Part shown: positions 14,411 through 14,696 of the stretch, piece after piece | Position numbering within the stretch: the first letter of the stretch is position 1 | How the letters are laid out: each line of letters opens with the position of its first letter | Position numbers and translations under genes: made by a program | NCBI GenBank assembly: GCA_022361095.1 | Contig: JAKSBO010000585.1 | Coordinates: 1-14,696, forward strand | Length of the DNA: 14,696 nt | Direction: 5' to 3' | DNA from: Desulfobacterales bacterium | GTDB lineage: Bacteria; Desulfobacterota; Desulfobacteria; Desulfobacterales; Desulfobacteraceae | Notes under the pieces: generated by a model | What the model saw: the letters and a program-made list of their open reading frames with translations, nothing else | Databases searched by the model: none | What the model was told of the DNA's origin: nothing

Positions 14411-14696
14411 TTGTAAGGTTCCTTTTGACTAAATGTGCGATTTTAAACCGATCAAGAATATCGTTTCTTAATGCTTTAATGACAGGGTCATGACGATTTC
14501 TGGGATAGGGAACCTCAATATTAAAAACATCTAAAATGACGGCAGGAGACCCTGCAAGAAGCACAATTTTATTTCCAAGCCGTATGGCTTCATCGATATC
14601 ATGGGTGACAAAAATCCCGGTAAAACTTTCGGACATCCACAGATTTATCAGTTCTTCCTGAATATGGGCCTGGGTAAAGGTGTCCAGGGAGGCAAA
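14400..14696 (-). CDS. ABC transporter ATPase, C-terminal part (5' end outside window)
   Basis: The frame is open to the window edge and shows the last 98 residues of an SsuB/TauB/NrtD-type ATPase. The D-loop reads FASLDTFTQAHIQEELINLW, and the H-loop follows as GIFVTHDIDEAIRLGNKIVLL, with the switch histidine in VTHD. Walker A, the signature motif and Walker B lie beyond the window. The tail (EVPYPRNRHDPVIKALRNDILDRF, shown here only in part) is the usual C-terminal extension of this subfamily. It energises the permease and binding protein that follow. An internal ATG at 14636 is not a start, because the D-loop lies upstream of it in the same frame. Confidence 0.93.
   Translation of the reverse strand, partial: FASLDTFTQAHIQEELINLWMSESFTGIFVTHDIDEAIRLGNKIVLLAGSPAVILDVFNIEVPYPRNRHDPVIKALRNDILDRFKIAHLVKRNLTNEI

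Overview
The window looks like chromosomal DNA of a sulfate-reducing deltaproteobacterium of the Desulfobacteraceae type (Desulfobacter/Desulfobacterium-like). This is judged from the protein flavour, the moderate GC content, and the mix of an outer-membrane porin, single-domain response regulators with GGDEF output, a DsrE-fold protein and NMT1/SsuA-type transport genes. No rRNA, tRNA, phage or transposase gene is visible, so the taxonomic call is an inference.

Layout. 1-374: the C-terminal end of a catalase-peroxidase (katG), interrupted upstream by stops and probably a remnant. 374-600: a tandem intergenic repeat. 710-1747: a porin with a signal peptide. 1748-2143: a non-coding stretch with a strong terminator, possibly the end of a small RNA, then a good promoter for a small conserved protein (2144-2482). 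2613-4958: tdh and kbl, which together convert threonine to glycine and acetyl-CoA. 4955-5923 (minus): a receiver-GGDEF protein whose stop shares the CTAG palindrome with kbl. 6269-7768 (minus): selO. 8086-8568 (plus): ychJ. 8636-8983 (minus): a DsrE-like protein. 9121-14696 (minus): one co-directional block. In transcription order it holds an ABC ATPase (5' end outside the window), a Tat-type substrate-binding protein, a permease, a repeat-filled gap, a CheY-like receiver fused to a substrate-binding domain, a very acidic protein, and a second receiver-GGDEF protein.

Two things stand out. First, the block at 9121-14696 joins a transporter to a cytoplasmic single-chain protein. Its N-terminus is a complete CheY-type receiver and its C-terminus is a paralogue of the transporter's own binding protein. 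It is followed by an acidic protein whose C-terminal peptide resembles the CheY-docking peptides of CheZ and FliM, and then by a probable diguanylate cyclase. This could be a ligand-sensing circuit analogous to NasS/NasT but built differently. Second, at least five intergenic gaps hold copies of one repeat family with a 93-base period (412-600, 2486-2528, 5952-6115 with an inverted end at 6221-6240, 9001-9085, 12173-12364 with an inverted end at 12394-12414). Each full unit has two hairpins that are kept while their sequences change, and the G.U wobble pairs favour one strand. That argues for a structured RNA or a small non-autonomous mobile element.
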